A stretch of 64,000 nt of DNA from Bacteroidota bacterium (GCA_020832235.1 JAFIEZ010000006.1:124001-188000), one strand, 5' to 3'; counted from the stretch's first letter, positions 36,291-46,147 are shown. Notes: generated by a model not told the origin, from the letters alone. Program-made: numbers and translations.

Positions 36291-37075
36291 TTAAAGAATG
36301 TTTCAGTAATGATTTTGAACTGATGGCTGCGATCCAGAAAGGCGTAGTGACCAGCACCGTCAATAACGGCTAATCCGGCGTTTTTTATACCCTTTTCCAT
36401 CCGTCGAGCCTGATAAAGCGGGGTCGCATCGTCATCTTTTCCCCAAAGCAAAAGGACTTCCTGATCAATTTTAGGTAGTGTAGATTCCAGATATTCCGAT
36501 ACCGTTTTTACAAAAACCTCCCTCATCACGCCGTTTAGCGTCTTATAGTCGGATGAGCCCAATAGTTTCCACAGTTTTGTACTACGAAGCCAGCTTAATC
36601 CACGCTCCGAGAGCGGCTGTGGAAGCAAGGTAAAGGGAAATTTCAGGGATTTAGCGGTGTATTTTCGGATGTAATACATAACTGGTCGGTTCGGTTTCAT
36701 ACCGGCCCCTCCGGTTATGAGGACTTTATCGATCAGGCTGGTGCTACCTTCGCGGGCGCAGAGCTTCAATGTTACCCTGCCACCGAAGGAATGTGCAAGA
36801 ATGTCGACCGGGCGCTCGAGCTGCTGTATGTAAGTCTGAACCATGTCTGCATAATCATCAATTGCCCAGGCTTTTGGCGGAGGCGGGGATTGACCGAACC
36901 CCGGAAAATCAAGCAGATGGAAAGTTCTTTTAAGTTTAAGCGACGTGGTAATGGGCTTCATAACATCACTGTTTGCACCCCATCCATGTAACACGATTAA
37001 TGGCTTCCCTTTGCCAAAGCTGCACGATTTCACAGACAAGCCGTTAAAATCGAATGTCGATTCATTTATTTCCAT
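36287..37075 (-). CDS. Alpha/beta hydrolase
   Basis: The 262-residue protein has the alpha/beta hydrolase features: LHGWGANSDV near the oxyanion hole, nucleophile elbow LAHSFGGRV (Ser), acid WGKDDDATP (Asp) and GAGHYAFLDR (His). Substrate is unknown; relatives include BioH-like esterases, but no biotin genes are near. A perfect TAACTTTG element lies four bases before the ATG, predicting leaderless translation. The lipoprotein gene follows with a 4-base overlap. Confidence 0.88.
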   Translation of the reverse strand: MEINESTFDFNGLSVKSCSFGKGKPLIVLHGWGANSDVMKPITTSLKLKRTFHLLDFPGFGQSPPPPKAWAIDDYADMVQTYIQQLERPVDILAHSFGGRVTLKLCAREGSTSLIDKVLITGGAGMKPNRPVMYYIRKYTAKSLKFPFTLLPQPLSERGLSWLRSTKLWKLLGSSDYKTLNGVMREVFVKTVSEYLESTLPKIDQEVLLLWGKDDDATPLYQARRMEKGIKNAGLAVIDGAGHYAFLDRSHQFKIITETFFK

Positions 37076-37079
37076 ATTT

Positions 37080-37087
37080 CAAAGTTA
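37080..37087 (-). promoter_or_regulatory. Perfect -7 element TAACTTTG four bases before the hydrolase ATG
   Basis: Same TAnnTTTG-N4-ATG layout as at hslO and panC. It overlaps the 18-bp block that recurs inverted at 26201-26218. Confidence 0.6.
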
Positions 37088-37145
37088 CACAAAACTCACA
37101 GTAAAAGTAGTGTAAGGAATCGGGCCTTTATGACTCATTATAGTA
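37085..37145 (+). repeat. Segment related to 26201-26259
   Basis: Partner of the segment before radC: 18-bp block inverted, neighbouring block direct. See the finding for this pair. Confidence 0.6.
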
Positions 37146-37317
37146 AGGGCAGGGTAGCCCTGACGACAAGTAAAGAATGGTGCGAAGGGTTGGTTCGTCC
37201 GGCCCGACGCCCATTTTTATGCGAACTCGGGGCTATAAACTTGTCGGATGTTAACGAATTCTGGTTTAAGTGATGTATTTCATTTCGAAGTATTGAATAC
37301 AATATTTATCCGTATAC

Positions 37318-38064
37318 ATGAATAAAAATCAATGGTTCTTCTGGATTGACCGCTTGCATATATCGTCTTCTGAGCGATATTTCGTGAGTGGGCTCCTGAT
37401 TTTATATGTTTTGTTGTGGCTGATACAGCCGCTGGTTTCATTTAAGAATACGTTCGACGAAACGTATTATGCACCTCTGATGACGGCATTCGCTGAGCAC
37501 ACCGCCGATCGATATGAAGCCAAAATTGCTTTGTTGGAGCAATACTATCCTGGTCAGACCGATACCATTCAGGTATTGGCAACACAGCTGATTCCACCAG
37601 AGTTTACACCGATCGTGATGGATGTACTTCGCAGAAGGCATGCCGAGGAGAGCAGGTTAGCGGAATTGAATGATGGCTATGAGCTTATGGGTGTACGTAC
37701 ACCTTCTGATCCAGCAGCTGCCACGATTACATCTGATACTTCAGATGGTGAATCAACTTCTGTTACATCAAGTTCACAAACGGGCGTAAATGCACCCGTA
37801 TATGTAAGGGGTGTGCAATCTGGTACGCCAACGTCTCCAGCTGCGGCAGATACACTCAATGACAGTAACGGGCAATTGGTAAATATCAATACGGCCTCAG
37901 CAACGGAATTAACACAACTACCGGGAATAGGTCCGTCAATTGCGCAGCGAATTGTAGATCATCGCACAGAAAACGGTCGATTTAATCGAATTGAAGACAT
38001 TATGAACGTGCGAGGTATAGGCCACGCACGATTTGAGCAGATCAGGGAATTGCTTACAGTTTAA
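37318..38064 (+). CDS. ComEA-like helix-hairpin-helix protein, membrane-anchored
   Basis: The 248-residue protein has one membrane span (residues about 21-42, FVSGLLILYVLLWLIQPLV), a helical region, a Ser/Thr-rich linker (about 125-180) and a C-terminal double helix-hairpin-helix (VNINTASATELTQLPGIGPSIAQRI, MNVRGIGHARFEQI). ComEA-type domains bind double-stranded DNA and serve in DNA uptake. The membrane anchor puts the DNA-binding part on the outer side. No other competence genes are near. Confidence 0.83.
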   Translation: MNKNQWFFWIDRLHISSSERYFVSGLLILYVLLWLIQPLVSFKNTFDETYYAPLMTAFAEHTADRYEAKIALLEQYYPGQTDTIQVLATQLIPPEFTPIVMDVLRRRHAEESRLAELNDGYELMGVRTPSDPAAATITSDTSDGESTSVTSSSQTGVNAPVYVRGVQSGTPTSPAAADTLNDSNGQLVNINTASATELTQLPGIGPSIAQRIVDHRTENGRFNRIEDIMNVRGIGHARFEQIRELLTV

Positions 38065-38170
38065 CTGAGGTACACAATTTTTTGCTGAAATTGGTGGTTA
38101 TACACTGTACTATTGGATGTATCTACATCATGTAGTTATATCTCAATTTCATAATGTAAACAACGCGTGT

Positions 38171-39721
38171 ATGCAAAATCAGATTCTCTGGGCCGACGAT
38201 GAAATCGAACAACTCCGTCCACACATTATTTTTCTGGAAAACAAGGGGTTTTCGGTCACACCCGTCACCAACGGTGAAGATGCGCTGGCATTAATTCACT
38301 CGAACAATTATGATTTGGTTTTTCTTGATGAACAGATGCCCGGGATGGATGGATTAACTACACTGGGTCATATCAAAGAAATGAAGCCCAGTCTTCCCGT
38401 GGTTATGATAACCAAAAGTGAAGAAGAACATATCATGGAAGATGCCATCGGATCGCGCATATCCGATTATCTGATTAAACCGGTGAATCCAAACCAGATT
38501 TTGCTCACGATAAAGCGGATACTCGATAAGCAGCGACTTCGAAACGAACACACGGCTCAAGTATATCTGCGCAGTTTCAACCAGCTCTCCGAGCAAATCA
38601 ATACCTCCGGTGATTGGAACGACTGGGTGGCTATTTACAAACAATTGACACAATGGGAGATTGAGCTGGAGTCCGGCGATGAGGCGCTAAGGCAGGTGCT
38701 GCTCGACCAATTTCAGCAGGCAAACCGGGAATTCGGCAAGTATATCCAGGAAGACTATGTGTACTGGCTTAAGGAGGGTACCCGAAATCGACCTCGTTTG
38801 TCGCCCGATGTTATGGAATCATACGTTTTCCCACTGTTAAAGGAGGAGAAGCCCCTCTTTTTTATCATCATTGATTGTATGCGATACGATCAATGGCTTG
38901 TTTTTGAGAGTGTTTTAAGTGAATATTATTCAATAAGCACCGATTTCTACTACAGTATTCTACCCACGGCTACCCCGTATTCACGCAACGCCATATTTTC
39001 TGGTCTTTACCCAGATGCGATAGCCCGTAATTATCCCGAGTTATGGTCGATGCAAGACGATAACGAAAGTTCGTTGAATCGGCATGAAGACCAGCTTCTT
39101 GCTGAGTTTCTGAACCGGAAAGAAATCCCGGTTAAAGCAAAGTACGAAAAGCTACTTACCGCTGAAGATAACAAGCGCGTTAGCGATAAAATTAAAAACT
39201 ATCTCCAACAGCCATTTAACGCTTTTGTATTCAATTTTGTAGATACACTGGTTCATTCACGATCCGATTCTGATGTGCTCAAGGAAATTGCCCCGGACGT
39301 AGCAGCATTCCGTTCTCTTACCCGATCGTGGTTTATGCACTCCCATCTGCTTCAGATCCTGAAAACACTCTCTAAAGAGGATGTTAACATTGTGATAACT
39401 ACAGATCATGGTGCGGTTAGAGCCTTGCGCGATACAAAAGTAATTGGCGACCGCGATACCAGCACAAGTTTGCGATACAAGTACGGCAAGCATCTGAAAG
39501 CCGATCGTGATGGTGCTATTCTGGTGAAAGACCCGTCGGTATATCGTCTTCCCCGCAATTCTATGTCGCTCAATTATCTTTTCGCTCTGGAAGATTACTA
39601 TTTTGTATATCCGACTAACTACAACAAATATCAGAACAAGTACAAAGATACCTTTCAGCACGGAGGGGCTACGATGGAAGAGATGATATTACCTGTTGTT
39701 CATATGAAACCTAGAAAGTAA
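38171..39721 (+). CDS. porX: PorX-type response regulator with PglZ domain
   Basis: Start placed at the ATG at 38171 (516 residues); 18 codons upstream are in frame but atypical. The receiver domain (1-120) has the acid pair Asp9/Asp10, the phosphorylation site Asp53 in [12 protein letters not shown] and the switch DYLIKPVN. The C-terminal PglZ/alkaline-phosphatase-like part has [31 protein letters not shown] and TTDHGAVR. PorX, with the kinase PorY, controls expression of type IX secretion genes; the second half can hydrolyse nucleotide phosphodiesters in studied members. porY is not adjacent. tsaE follows 3 bases later. Confidence 0.93.
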   Translation: MQNQILWADDEIEQLRPHIIFLENKGFSVTPVTNGEDALALIHSNNYDLVFLDEQMPGMDGLTTLGHIKEMKPSLPVVMITKSEEEHIMEDAIGSRISDYLIKPVNPNQILLTIKRILDKQRLRNEHTAQVYLRSFNQLSEQINTSGDWNDWVAIYKQLTQWEIELESGDEALRQVLLDQFQQANREFGKYIQEDYVYWLKEGTRNRPRLSPDVMESYVFPLLKEEKPLFFIIIDCMRYDQWLVFESVLSEYYSISTDFYYSILPTATPYSRNAIFSGLYPDAIARNYPELWSMQDDNESSLNRHEDQLLAEFLNRKEIPVKAKYEKLLTAEDNKRVSDKIKNYLQQPFNAFVFNFVDTLVHSRSDSDVLKEIAPDVAAFRSLTRSWFMHSHLLQILKTLSKEDVNIVITTDHGAVRALRDTKVIGDRDTSTSLRYKYGKHLKADRDGAILVKDPSVYRLPRNSMSLNYLFALEDYYFVYPTNYNKYQNKYKDTFQHGGATMEEMILPVVHMKPRK

Positions 39722-39724
39722 TTC

Positions 39725-40165
39725 ATGAAACTCGCGGATGACATATTGGTAACCACTTCTGATCCCTCCGAAACCCATATGTTTGGACTCACGTTGGCAG
39801 CTCATGCAGAGCCGGGCGATATTATCTGTCTTCATGGCGACCTCGGTGCGGGAAAAACGGCCTTTGTTAAAGGCTTTGCTGAGGGGATGGGTGTTAATCC
39901 CGACAAGGTGAACTCACCTACGTTTACCCTTATTCATGAATATCGCGAAGGCAGCATCCCCCTTTTTCACTTTGACGCATACCGGATAAAAAACATTCAG
40001 GAAGCACTCGAAATCGGTACGGAAGACTACCTGTATGACGATGGAATCTGCCTGATTGAGTGGCCCGACAAGATGGGATCATTGATTCCGAAGGAAGCCA
40101 TCCATATTTACATTGAGAAGGCAGGACCTGAAATCAGAACATTTCGAGTTACAAGGGGTACGTAA
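39725..40165 (+). CDS. tsaE: tRNA N6-threonylcarbamoyladenosine ATPase TsaE
   Basis: The 146-residue protein has Walker A GDLGAGKTAFVKG (38-50), SPTFTLIHEY and LFHFDAYRI, typical of TsaE. It powers the TsaB-TsaD complex that places t6A at position 37 of ANN-decoding tRNAs. It begins 3 bases after porX stops and is probably cotranscribed, a pairing that joins a secretion regulator with a housekeeping gene. Confidence 0.93.
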   Translation: MKLADDILVTTSDPSETHMFGLTLAAHAEPGDIICLHGDLGAGKTAFVKGFAEGMGVNPDKVNSPTFTLIHEYREGSIPLFHFDAYRIKNIQEALEIGTEDYLYDDGICLIEWPDKMGSLIPKEAIHIYIEKAGPEIRTFRVTRGT

Positions 40166-40393
40166 GTAGTGCGGCCGTTAGCAGTTTCTTGATGATAATT
40201 CGAGTCAAAAAGTCAACTAAATGAGGGTTGCAAAGGGTAGTATATGGATGGTAATTCCACTCATAAATCTTGATTGATTCATGTTGAAAAACGCAAATAA
40301 CGTGAAATGGGTGAAAAAAGGAATGATTTTTCGGGTCAACAAGTTTTCCCCTGCTCACGAATCGTTGTCTATACTGTTTCGTAACACATTTTC

Positions 40394-40669
40394 ATGATTA
40401 AGAAAAAACCATTATACAAAACCGACAAGCTGCCGGTAATCATGCCGTATCATTTCCGGGCTCATAACGAACTTAAGCCCGGCGACCTGGTATACTATGG
40501 TCCTTGTCCGGAGTTTTATGGCATAGGAGAGGTTTTGCAAGTGGTTGACAAGCTATGTGTTGTAGACTTTCGTGGAACAGGTGAGCTTGGTATTCACAAA
40601 GATGCCGTTGATAAGAAGTATCTCATTCCAATTCACAAACTTGGCTTATCTCATCTTCTCAAAGAATAG
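40394..40669 (+). CDS. Small conserved-looking protein, function unknown
   Basis: The 91-residue protein has a basic N-terminus (KKKPLYKTDK) and a predicted beta-rich middle (ELKPGDLVYYGPCPEFYGIGEVLQVVDKLCVVDFRGTGELGI) that looks like a small SH3-like or KOW-type barrel. No signal peptide or membrane span. It stands alone and its end overlaps the convergent symporter gene by 24 bases. I do not recognise a named family. Confidence 0.65.
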   Translation: MIKKKPLYKTDKLPVIMPYHFRAHNELKPGDLVYYGPCPEFYGIGEVLQVVDKLCVVDFRGTGELGIHKDAVDKKYLIPIHKLGLSHLLKE

Positions 40670-42106
40670 AATGTTTGCTTTGGCAAGGGTAAAGAGGCCT
40701 ATTGAGGCTGCCATACCCGGGTAAAATGGCTCTACACCAAGCCATGCATACCCGTAGGTCTCTTGACTCAACAGTCCGCCAACAAGCCATAAGAATGCCA
40801 CCAATACCGGTACTAAAAAGAGCCAGGGTGAAGCTTGTGCCCTGACCCGAAACCAGGGGTAATAGATGCCAACGACCGGTAGCAGTAAGCCGGGAATCAC
40901 CACCGACCCGATCACGTACCAGAGTTCTATTACACTTGGAAACAGCCAGACAAGCAGGAGGCCAAGAACGGCTGCAACGCCAATACCTGCTTGAGTTTTC
41001 TGTATGATATTGCCAGGTTTTTGTGTCGATACCGCTAGGGAAGCTTCTTTTTTGGATTTGTAGTTGAAATCGCGCCCAAGAGTTTGACCAGCCAGAAACA
41101 GGAAGCTGTCGAGCGTTGACATTACGGTTGCGAGCAGGGTTAAGATGAAAAGTCCCAGTAGGCCGGCAGGAAGCAGATGGCTGGCTAAGGCCGGGTAGAC
41201 AAGTACTGCGTCGGGGAGGTCGGTAAGAACAGCAACGGCATAGAGGGCGGTGATGAGGGTGGCCATGTCGAAGATGAACCAGGCGCCGATGGCGACAAAG
41301 ATGCCGTTTCGGGCGGTTTTGGGTGATTTGGCTGCTGCTGCGCGCTGGTGGAAGCCCGGGTCTACGAAGGTCCAGAGGGCAATGAAGAACCATACCAGCA
41401 GGTAGCTTATAGGTTGCCCGCCTGTGGGTTGCAGGTGGGATGCGGGGAGTTGGGGGGGGAGTGTGGCCGGGCTGCCATATGCAGACCAGGCAAACATCAG
41501 CAGTATGCCAAAGCCCGCATACATCAAAACAACCTGTAGCATATCTGTTCGAACAACAGCTCCAAATCCACCCCATGCCACATACACAGCAGAAAAAACG
41601 GCTACACCAACAGTAACATAAAACCCGTCGATGCCCAGCATGAATTTCGCAATCATGGCAACCATCAGTATATACGGAGCCGGATTTACCAGCAGAAAGA
41701 TCAAGGCCGCACTGATACGTGATGCCAAAGGTCCATAAGCATTTCCAACAGCTTCAGGAATAGAAATGGCTTTGTTCTCCCTAATTTTTCCGGCAAAGAA
41801 AAAGGCAAACAGCATGGCAAACAGGTAATACGGAAGCCCCATCACAATCCACTGAGAAATACCGAAAAGGTAACTAAACTCTCCGACTCCCAAAATTCCC
41901 CCATACCATGTTGAAACCAACGTTGCAACAAATGCCGGAAGCGATAACCTTCTGCCCGACAATAAATAACGCTCTTCCCCATCAGCATCTTTTAAAAATC
42001 GCCCAGCCCGCCAGCTGAGTACAATCAGCAATAAAAAATACCCTCCAATCAAGCTGAAGTCCATCCAGTTCAGAACAGGATTCATACTAATGAGCGAGTT
42101 ATCCAT
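40646..42106 (-). CDS. Sodium:solute symporter (SSS family)
   Basis: The 486-residue membrane protein has about 13 hydrophobic spans and SSS-family signatures such as YLLSGRRLSLPAFVATLVSTWYG at the first helices, VGVAVFSAVYVAWGGFGAVVRTDMLQ, and DSFLFLAGQTLGRDF. It imports an organic solute with sodium. Compared with typical members a short Pro-rich loop (PATLPPQLPASHLQPTGGQP) is inserted near residue 220; its DNA is C-rich on the coding strand. No neighbouring metabolic genes indicate the substrate. Confidence 0.9.
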   Translation of the reverse strand: MDNSLISMNPVLNWMDFSLIGGYFLLLIVLSWRAGRFLKDADGEERYLLSGRRLSLPAFVATLVSTWYGGILGVGEFSYLFGISQWIVMGLPYYLFAMLFAFFFAGKIRENKAISIPEAVGNAYGPLASRISAALIFLLVNPAPYILMVAMIAKFMLGIDGFYVTVGVAVFSAVYVAWGGFGAVVRTDMLQVVLMYAGFGILLMFAWSAYGSPATLPPQLPASHLQPTGGQPISYLLVWFFIALWTFVDPGFHQRAAAAKSPKTARNGIFVAIGAWFIFDMATLITALYAVAVLTDLPDAVLVYPALASHLLPAGLLGLFILTLLATVMSTLDSFLFLAGQTLGRDFNYKSKKEASLAVSTQKPGNIIQKTQAGIGVAAVLGLLLVWLFPSVIELWYVIGSVVIPGLLLPVVGIYYPWFRVRAQASPWLFLVPVLVAFLWLVGGLLSQETYGYAWLGVEPFYPGMAASIGLFTLAKANILFFEKMR

Positions 42107-42327
42107 AATTGTGGTTAAAAATTGTTATCAACGGTAAGCATGAACAAAGTGTGGAGCTTTACAATCCCATGTTGCATGACAAGCGGAATTCAATCCCCGT
42201 TACGTTCGGGTACTTTTGTCAGGGGTAAACATACTAAATACTATTGTTTGAGGAGGTTCGTCACGCAGATTTTTTAGCCCCTGCGGCTGGAATCGATGGA
42301 AGGTACTTACGCAACCATGACAGAAGA

Positions 42328-42975
42328 TTACATAGATGGGTTATCAAAGAGGGATCTGTTGCCATCATATACCATCAATAACAAATCTCCCTTTTCATGG
42401 GAAATATAGACCGAATCAGCCACGGCTACATTGGAAGATCCATCTCGCACGCCATTGAGCAAGAACTCATTGTTCAAGGCGTATTGCAGACCCTCCGTTC
42501 GGATGCCATCTACCCTTCCGGAAACAGGAAAAAGTGAAATGGTGGTTCCCGGTGTTGTGTTGAAGTGAAATTCCTTCGGTAAGATCATCATCCATCCATA
42601 TTCATCAACCATTTTCAGGGATTCAAAATCTGACCGAAACTGTACTAATACGGAAATATTCTTCAGTGTCTGGTCGAGCCGGGCCCCGGTTGTACCCAAC
42701 ATCAGTACGTGTTGTGCCCCCCGCGTTAAGGCCTCTTTGAGCGCCTTTTCAAGGTCGTTGGTTTCCTGGTCGGCATTCTTAATGATGTTCACATCAGGGT
42801 ATTTCGACGTATTAAAGCTGTCGATGTCGCCTGTTACCAGATCGGGTACCCATCCGTTTTCCATGCACCAGTTACCCCCTCCGTCTGCGGCTATAAGTAA
42901 ATCACACGAGCTACGTAAAGCTTGAAACAGGGGTAATGGCGGTGGATTTCCGTTACCAATTAGTAAAACTATCAT
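42328..42975 (-). CDS. Thiamine diphosphokinase
   Basis: Start chosen at the ATG at 42975 (215 residues), since MIVLLIGNGNPP is the usual opening; 26 upstream codons in frame are atypical. Recognised by LLIAADGGGNWCMENGWVPDLVTGDIDSF, DQETNDLEKAL and GTTGARLDQTL. It phosphorylates thiamine to thiamine diphosphate, the cofactor of 2-oxoacid dehydrogenase E1. A TPP riboswitch is not seen upstream. Confidence 0.9.
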   Translation of the reverse strand: MIVLLIGNGNPPPLPLFQALRSSCDLLIAADGGGNWCMENGWVPDLVTGDIDSFNTSKYPDVNIIKNADQETNDLEKALKEALTRGAQHVLMLGTTGARLDQTLKNISVLVQFRSDFESLKMVDEYGWMMILPKEFHFNTTPGTTISLFPVSGRVDGIRTEGLQYALNNEFLLNGVRDGSSNVAVADSVYISHEKGDLLLMVYDGNRSLFDNPSM

Positions 42976-43134
42976 TCTGTGGTTTGGTTGAGTTATGACA
43001 TTTGTTGCCAGGTTTCTACCTGCAGGGTAGTTACAGTAAACGGATTGCTTCATTTAACTTTGGAAAGCTCATTTTGTGCAATCATCACGTGCAACTGTGT
43101 GGATGCAGGTCGATGCAGATTCGCGGAAATTCGG

Positions 43135-43142
43135 TATATTTG
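43135..43142 (+). promoter_or_regulatory. Perfect -7 element TATATTTG upstream of nrnA
   Basis: TATATTTG matches TAnnTTTG; the predicted start leaves a leader of about 55 bases before the ATG at 43204. Confidence 0.5.
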
Positions 43143-43203
43143 CTCTTAAATTACCCTTCTTTAAATAAAACACACAGTTTATCTGTTGTTTGAAAGCGAA
43201 TTC

Positions 43204-44199
43204 ATGTCAGAAACCCGTCCCGAAACGCAACACCTTATAAAAGCCCTCAAATCGTATAAGAATAAAAAGGTTGCTGTTATTTCACATGTAAGACCCGATG
43301 CCGACTGCATAGGCTCGCAGGTAGCACTATGTAGATGGTTGGGAAAACATAAGGTTACGGCATTTGCTTTCAACGACGACACGCTCCCGCCAAGCATTAA
43401 CTGGCTGGGTGATCACTATCCTATTAAGCAAACAGCCATGAATAAAATGGCCGAATGTGATGCGATTGTTTTTGTGGATGGAAATCATCCGTCCCGTTTT
43501 GGACTAGCGGGGGAGTTTGCTGAGCGTTCAAACAAGCCTTTGTACATGATTGACCATCATCCCGGTCCGGCCGAGAAATTATTTAAGGATTTTGTATCGG
43601 TGATTACGGCCTCTTCAACCTGTGAGCTTGTTTACGAACTGTATGCAAGTGAAGATCTTGAGCATCTGGATCTGGCTTCGGCTGAAGCTCTTTATGCCGG
43701 AATTACAACAGATACAGGTTCTTTTCGTTTTGATAGTGTAACAGCATCAACGCACGAGGCGGTTGCCCGAATGATTCGGAAAGTGAATTTGAAAACAGAG
43801 CCCATCCATAGAAAAATTTATGATGGCAAAACAGTTAACCAGCTTCATTTGATGGCTAAAGTGCTTGAAACGGTGGAAACGCATCATGGGAACCGCATAG
43901 CATCGTTGCGGGTGCCTGCCGACTTTCTGCGTGAAACCAAAACATCGTATCACGACCTCGAAGGATTCGTTAGCTATGCCCTTGCCATCCGCGGGGTTAT
44001 GGCAGCCGTCATCTTCACCGAAATGGACAACAAAATAAAACTTAGCCTCCGCTCCAACTCCGATGAAATCAATGTCAACACCTGGGCGCGTGCCTTTAAC
44101 GGCGGCGGTCACGCGAAGGCAGCCGGTGGATTTCACGAAGGTCCGCTTGAAAAAGCCGTGCAAGAAGTACTCGCCTTCGGAGCCCGTCAGCTTCACTAA
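43204..44199 (+). CDS. nrnA: DHH-family nanoRNase/pAp phosphatase
   Basis: Start placed at the ATG at 43204 (331 residues). The DHH domain shows ISHVRPDADCIGSQ, VDGNHPSRFG, MIDHHPGP; the DHHA1 domain ends in GGGHAKAAGG. The family degrades very short RNAs and converts 3',5'-pAp to AMP, a by-product of sulfate activation and CoA-dependent carrier loading. It is a single gene with a perfect -7 element upstream. Confidence 0.93.
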   Translation: MSETRPETQHLIKALKSYKNKKVAVISHVRPDADCIGSQVALCRWLGKHKVTAFAFNDDTLPPSINWLGDHYPIKQTAMNKMAECDAIVFVDGNHPSRFGLAGEFAERSNKPLYMIDHHPGPAEKLFKDFVSVITASSTCELVYELYASEDLEHLDLASAEALYAGITTDTGSFRFDSVTASTHEAVARMIRKVNLKTEPIHRKIYDGKTVNQLHLMAKVLETVETHHGNRIASLRVPADFLRETKTSYHDLEGFVSYALAIRGVMAAVIFTEMDNKIKLSLRSNSDEINVNTWARAFNGGGHAKAAGGFHEGPLEKAVQEVLAFGARQLH

Positions 44200-44345
44200 C
44201 AACAACATCTATGAATTCGCAATTCCTTACGGTATTCGGAAACCAGTACGCTGCCAACAAACATTTGGCGTACAGCAGCAAACAAAATCTAAGACCAAAC
44301 GCTAAACTATCACCAGGCCTCTGACTCATTAACAGGCGCAGCAGC

Positions 44346-45578
44346 ATGAATACAACGCATACACTATTTACCTGCCACACGGGTCTGAAAGCGCTGCTCG
44401 GTGCAACCCTGCTTTCGGTCACCCTCCTGGCCTGCCAGGCCCCCGGCACACAACCAGCCACCGAAACTGCTCCGTCGGGTTCTGAATCAACACAATACTT
44501 CCTGGAACCCCCGGCTCCACGGTCGTACGATGCCTTTATAGATACCGAAATCAATGTCAGCCGCGAAAACGCCATAACCCGCGCGGTACAAAGGGTAAGC
44601 CCATCCGTTGTGAGTGTTTCAGTTAGCGGAGTACGGGAAAGTGCCGCCTCACGTGATCCTTTCTTCGATTTTTTCTTCAATCCGGGTTTCGTTCGTGAAT
44701 TTACCAACATGGGCAGTGGATTTATCATCAGCGAAGACGGGCATGTACTCACCAATGAACATGTCATTGGTCGAAATGCTCGTACGATACAAATCATCCT
44801 CTCCGACGGCAGAACATACGATGCCATGCTGGTTGGACGCGATGAATATGCCGATCTTGCCTTGCTCAAAATTAACTCCGACGAAAAGTTTCCGCACGTT
44901 ACCTTTGGTAATTCCGACGATCTCATGGTTGGCGAGTGGGCCATCGCCGTTGGCAACCCATTCGGACTCTTTGAAGACGGTCAGCCATCGGTAACAGTAG
45001 GTGTTATCAGCGCCCTGAAACGCGATTTTCGTCCCAATCCACAAGAGCCCAGGGTATACCTGAACATGATTCAGACCGATGCGGCAATCAACAGAGGCAA
45101 TTCAGGCGGACCGTTGGTAAATAGTATGGGTGAAGTCATTGGCATCAATACCTTTATTTACACCGGAGGAACCAGCTTCGGATTTGTAGGACTCGGTTTT
45201 GCCATACCGAGTAACACCGTAATTCGTATTCTCAACATGTTGGTTGAAGACGGAGAGGTACGGCTCGACTACGACGCCGGAATGGAGTGGACGGGCATAA
45301 CCCGCGGTCTGGCATTTCGCTATAATCTGCCTACATTGCAGGGATTATTGGTAGTGAGCGTGAACAGAGACGGACCAGCATTTGAGGCTGGTATTCTGCC
45401 GGGCGACATCATTTTGCGGATTGGTACTGAGCCGGTTTATAGTCAAAATCACGCCTGGGCGCTCCTGCGCGAGTATAATGAGGGAGATCTTATGAGCATA
45501 GAGCTCTTCCGTGAAGGAAGAAGATACCAAACGGAAATGCTGCTCAGAAAACGTCAGGCCATGCTACCTGTACCCTAG
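44346..45578 (+). CDS. HtrA/Deg-type serine protease, lipoprotein
   Basis: The 410-residue protein has a lipoprotein signal ending TLLAC (Cys30), a trypsin-like domain with His139 (LTNEHV), Asp170 (YADLALLK) and Ser253 (RGNSGGP), and one C-terminal PDZ domain (about 300-400, LQGLLVVSVNRDGPAFEAGILPGD). It likely degrades or refolds damaged envelope proteins. Most HtrA proteins are soluble or inner-membrane anchored; a lipid anchor is less common. The gene is single; a pseudopilin-like gene follows after 95 bases. Confidence 0.92.
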   Translation: MNTTHTLFTCHTGLKALLGATLLSVTLLACQAPGTQPATETAPSGSESTQYFLEPPAPRSYDAFIDTEINVSRENAITRAVQRVSPSVVSVSVSGVRESAASRDPFFDFFFNPGFVREFTNMGSGFIISEDGHVLTNEHVIGRNARTIQIILSDGRTYDAMLVGRDEYADLALLKINSDEKFPHVTFGNSDDLMVGEWAIAVGNPFGLFEDGQPSVTVGVISALKRDFRPNPQEPRVYLNMIQTDAAINRGNSGGPLVNSMGEVIGINTFIYTGGTSFGFVGLGFAIPSNTVIRILNMLVEDGEVRLDYDAGMEWTGITRGLAFRYNLPTLQGLLVVSVNRDGPAFEAGILPGDIILRIGTEPVYSQNHAWALLREYNEGDLMSIELFREGRRYQTEMLLRKRQAMLPVP

Positions 45579-45673
45579 CAACCTTATTTTCCAAACTGAA
45601 TTGCATATCAGCATAAGTGAATGTATTTTCGTAGACCATAACCATTTCAAAAAATTGCTGCAAAACCTTACAG

Positions 45674-46141
45674 ATGGATATTGAAAATAGAAACCGCGTA
45701 ATCGGGTTATTCCTTTGGGTCGTAATTATTGGACTCGGATACCTGTTATTTGATTCAATCTGGTCACCATACCAGGAAGTTCTTGAACAACGTCGTGAAC
45801 AGGCCGAGGTAAGAGACCGAATGGAGTCTATCCGTGATGCATTGATTGCATATAACAGAGCGAATGAGGAATTCCCCGAAGATCTGGATCAACTTGTTGA
45901 GTTTCTTCGAACCGATTCCTTAATGGTAGCACAGCGTGACTCGTTGTTTGCCAAGGCGTTTCGTAACGGATTTGATCTCGACCGGTTTACATATACACCG
46001 CGAGCAACCGGTAACAGGTTTGAATATGCCCGCAATGACACCTTGCGTCCGCAAATTTACCTGCTGACAGATCCCGACAGTGATGATAGAATCGGTAGTT
46101 TGCAGCGTACTACACTGCTAAACGCCTCAAACTGGGATTAA
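45674..46141 (+). CDS. Membrane-anchored protein resembling type II pseudopilins, function unknown
   Basis: The 155-residue protein has an N-terminal membrane span (VIGLFLWVVIIGLGYLLF, residues about 9-26), a charged coiled coil (EQRREQAEVRDRMESIRDALIAYNRAN) and a region like GspG pseudopilins, in which small residues are counted by LIAYNRANEEFPEDLDQLVEFLRTD. The prepilin peptidase site (G-F-T) is missing, so it is not a standard pseudopilin. It stands 6 bases before the actin-like gene, probably one operon with rsmD. Confidence 0.7.
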   Translation: MDIENRNRVIGLFLWVVIIGLGYLLFDSIWSPYQEVLEQRREQAEVRDRMESIRDALIAYNRANEEFPEDLDQLVEFLRTDSLMVAQRDSLFAKAFRNGFDLDRFTYTPRATGNRFEYARNDTLRPQIYLLTDPDSDDRIGSLQRTTLLNASNWD

Positions 46142-46147
46142 TGTCCC

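Noticed and set aside
40659-41576. 305-codon minus-strand frame inside the symporter gene
   Set aside because: Different frame of the same strand; rich in Arg, Pro and Ser as expected for a shifted frame of a membrane-protein gene.
42976-43185. TPP riboswitch before the thiamine diphosphokinase gene
   Set aside because: No CTGAGA or ACCTGATC-type conserved blocks are present on the minus strand.
44096-44956. 286-codon minus-strand frame opposite nrnA and the HtrA gene
   Set aside because: Spans two real genes in antisense; no domain pattern.
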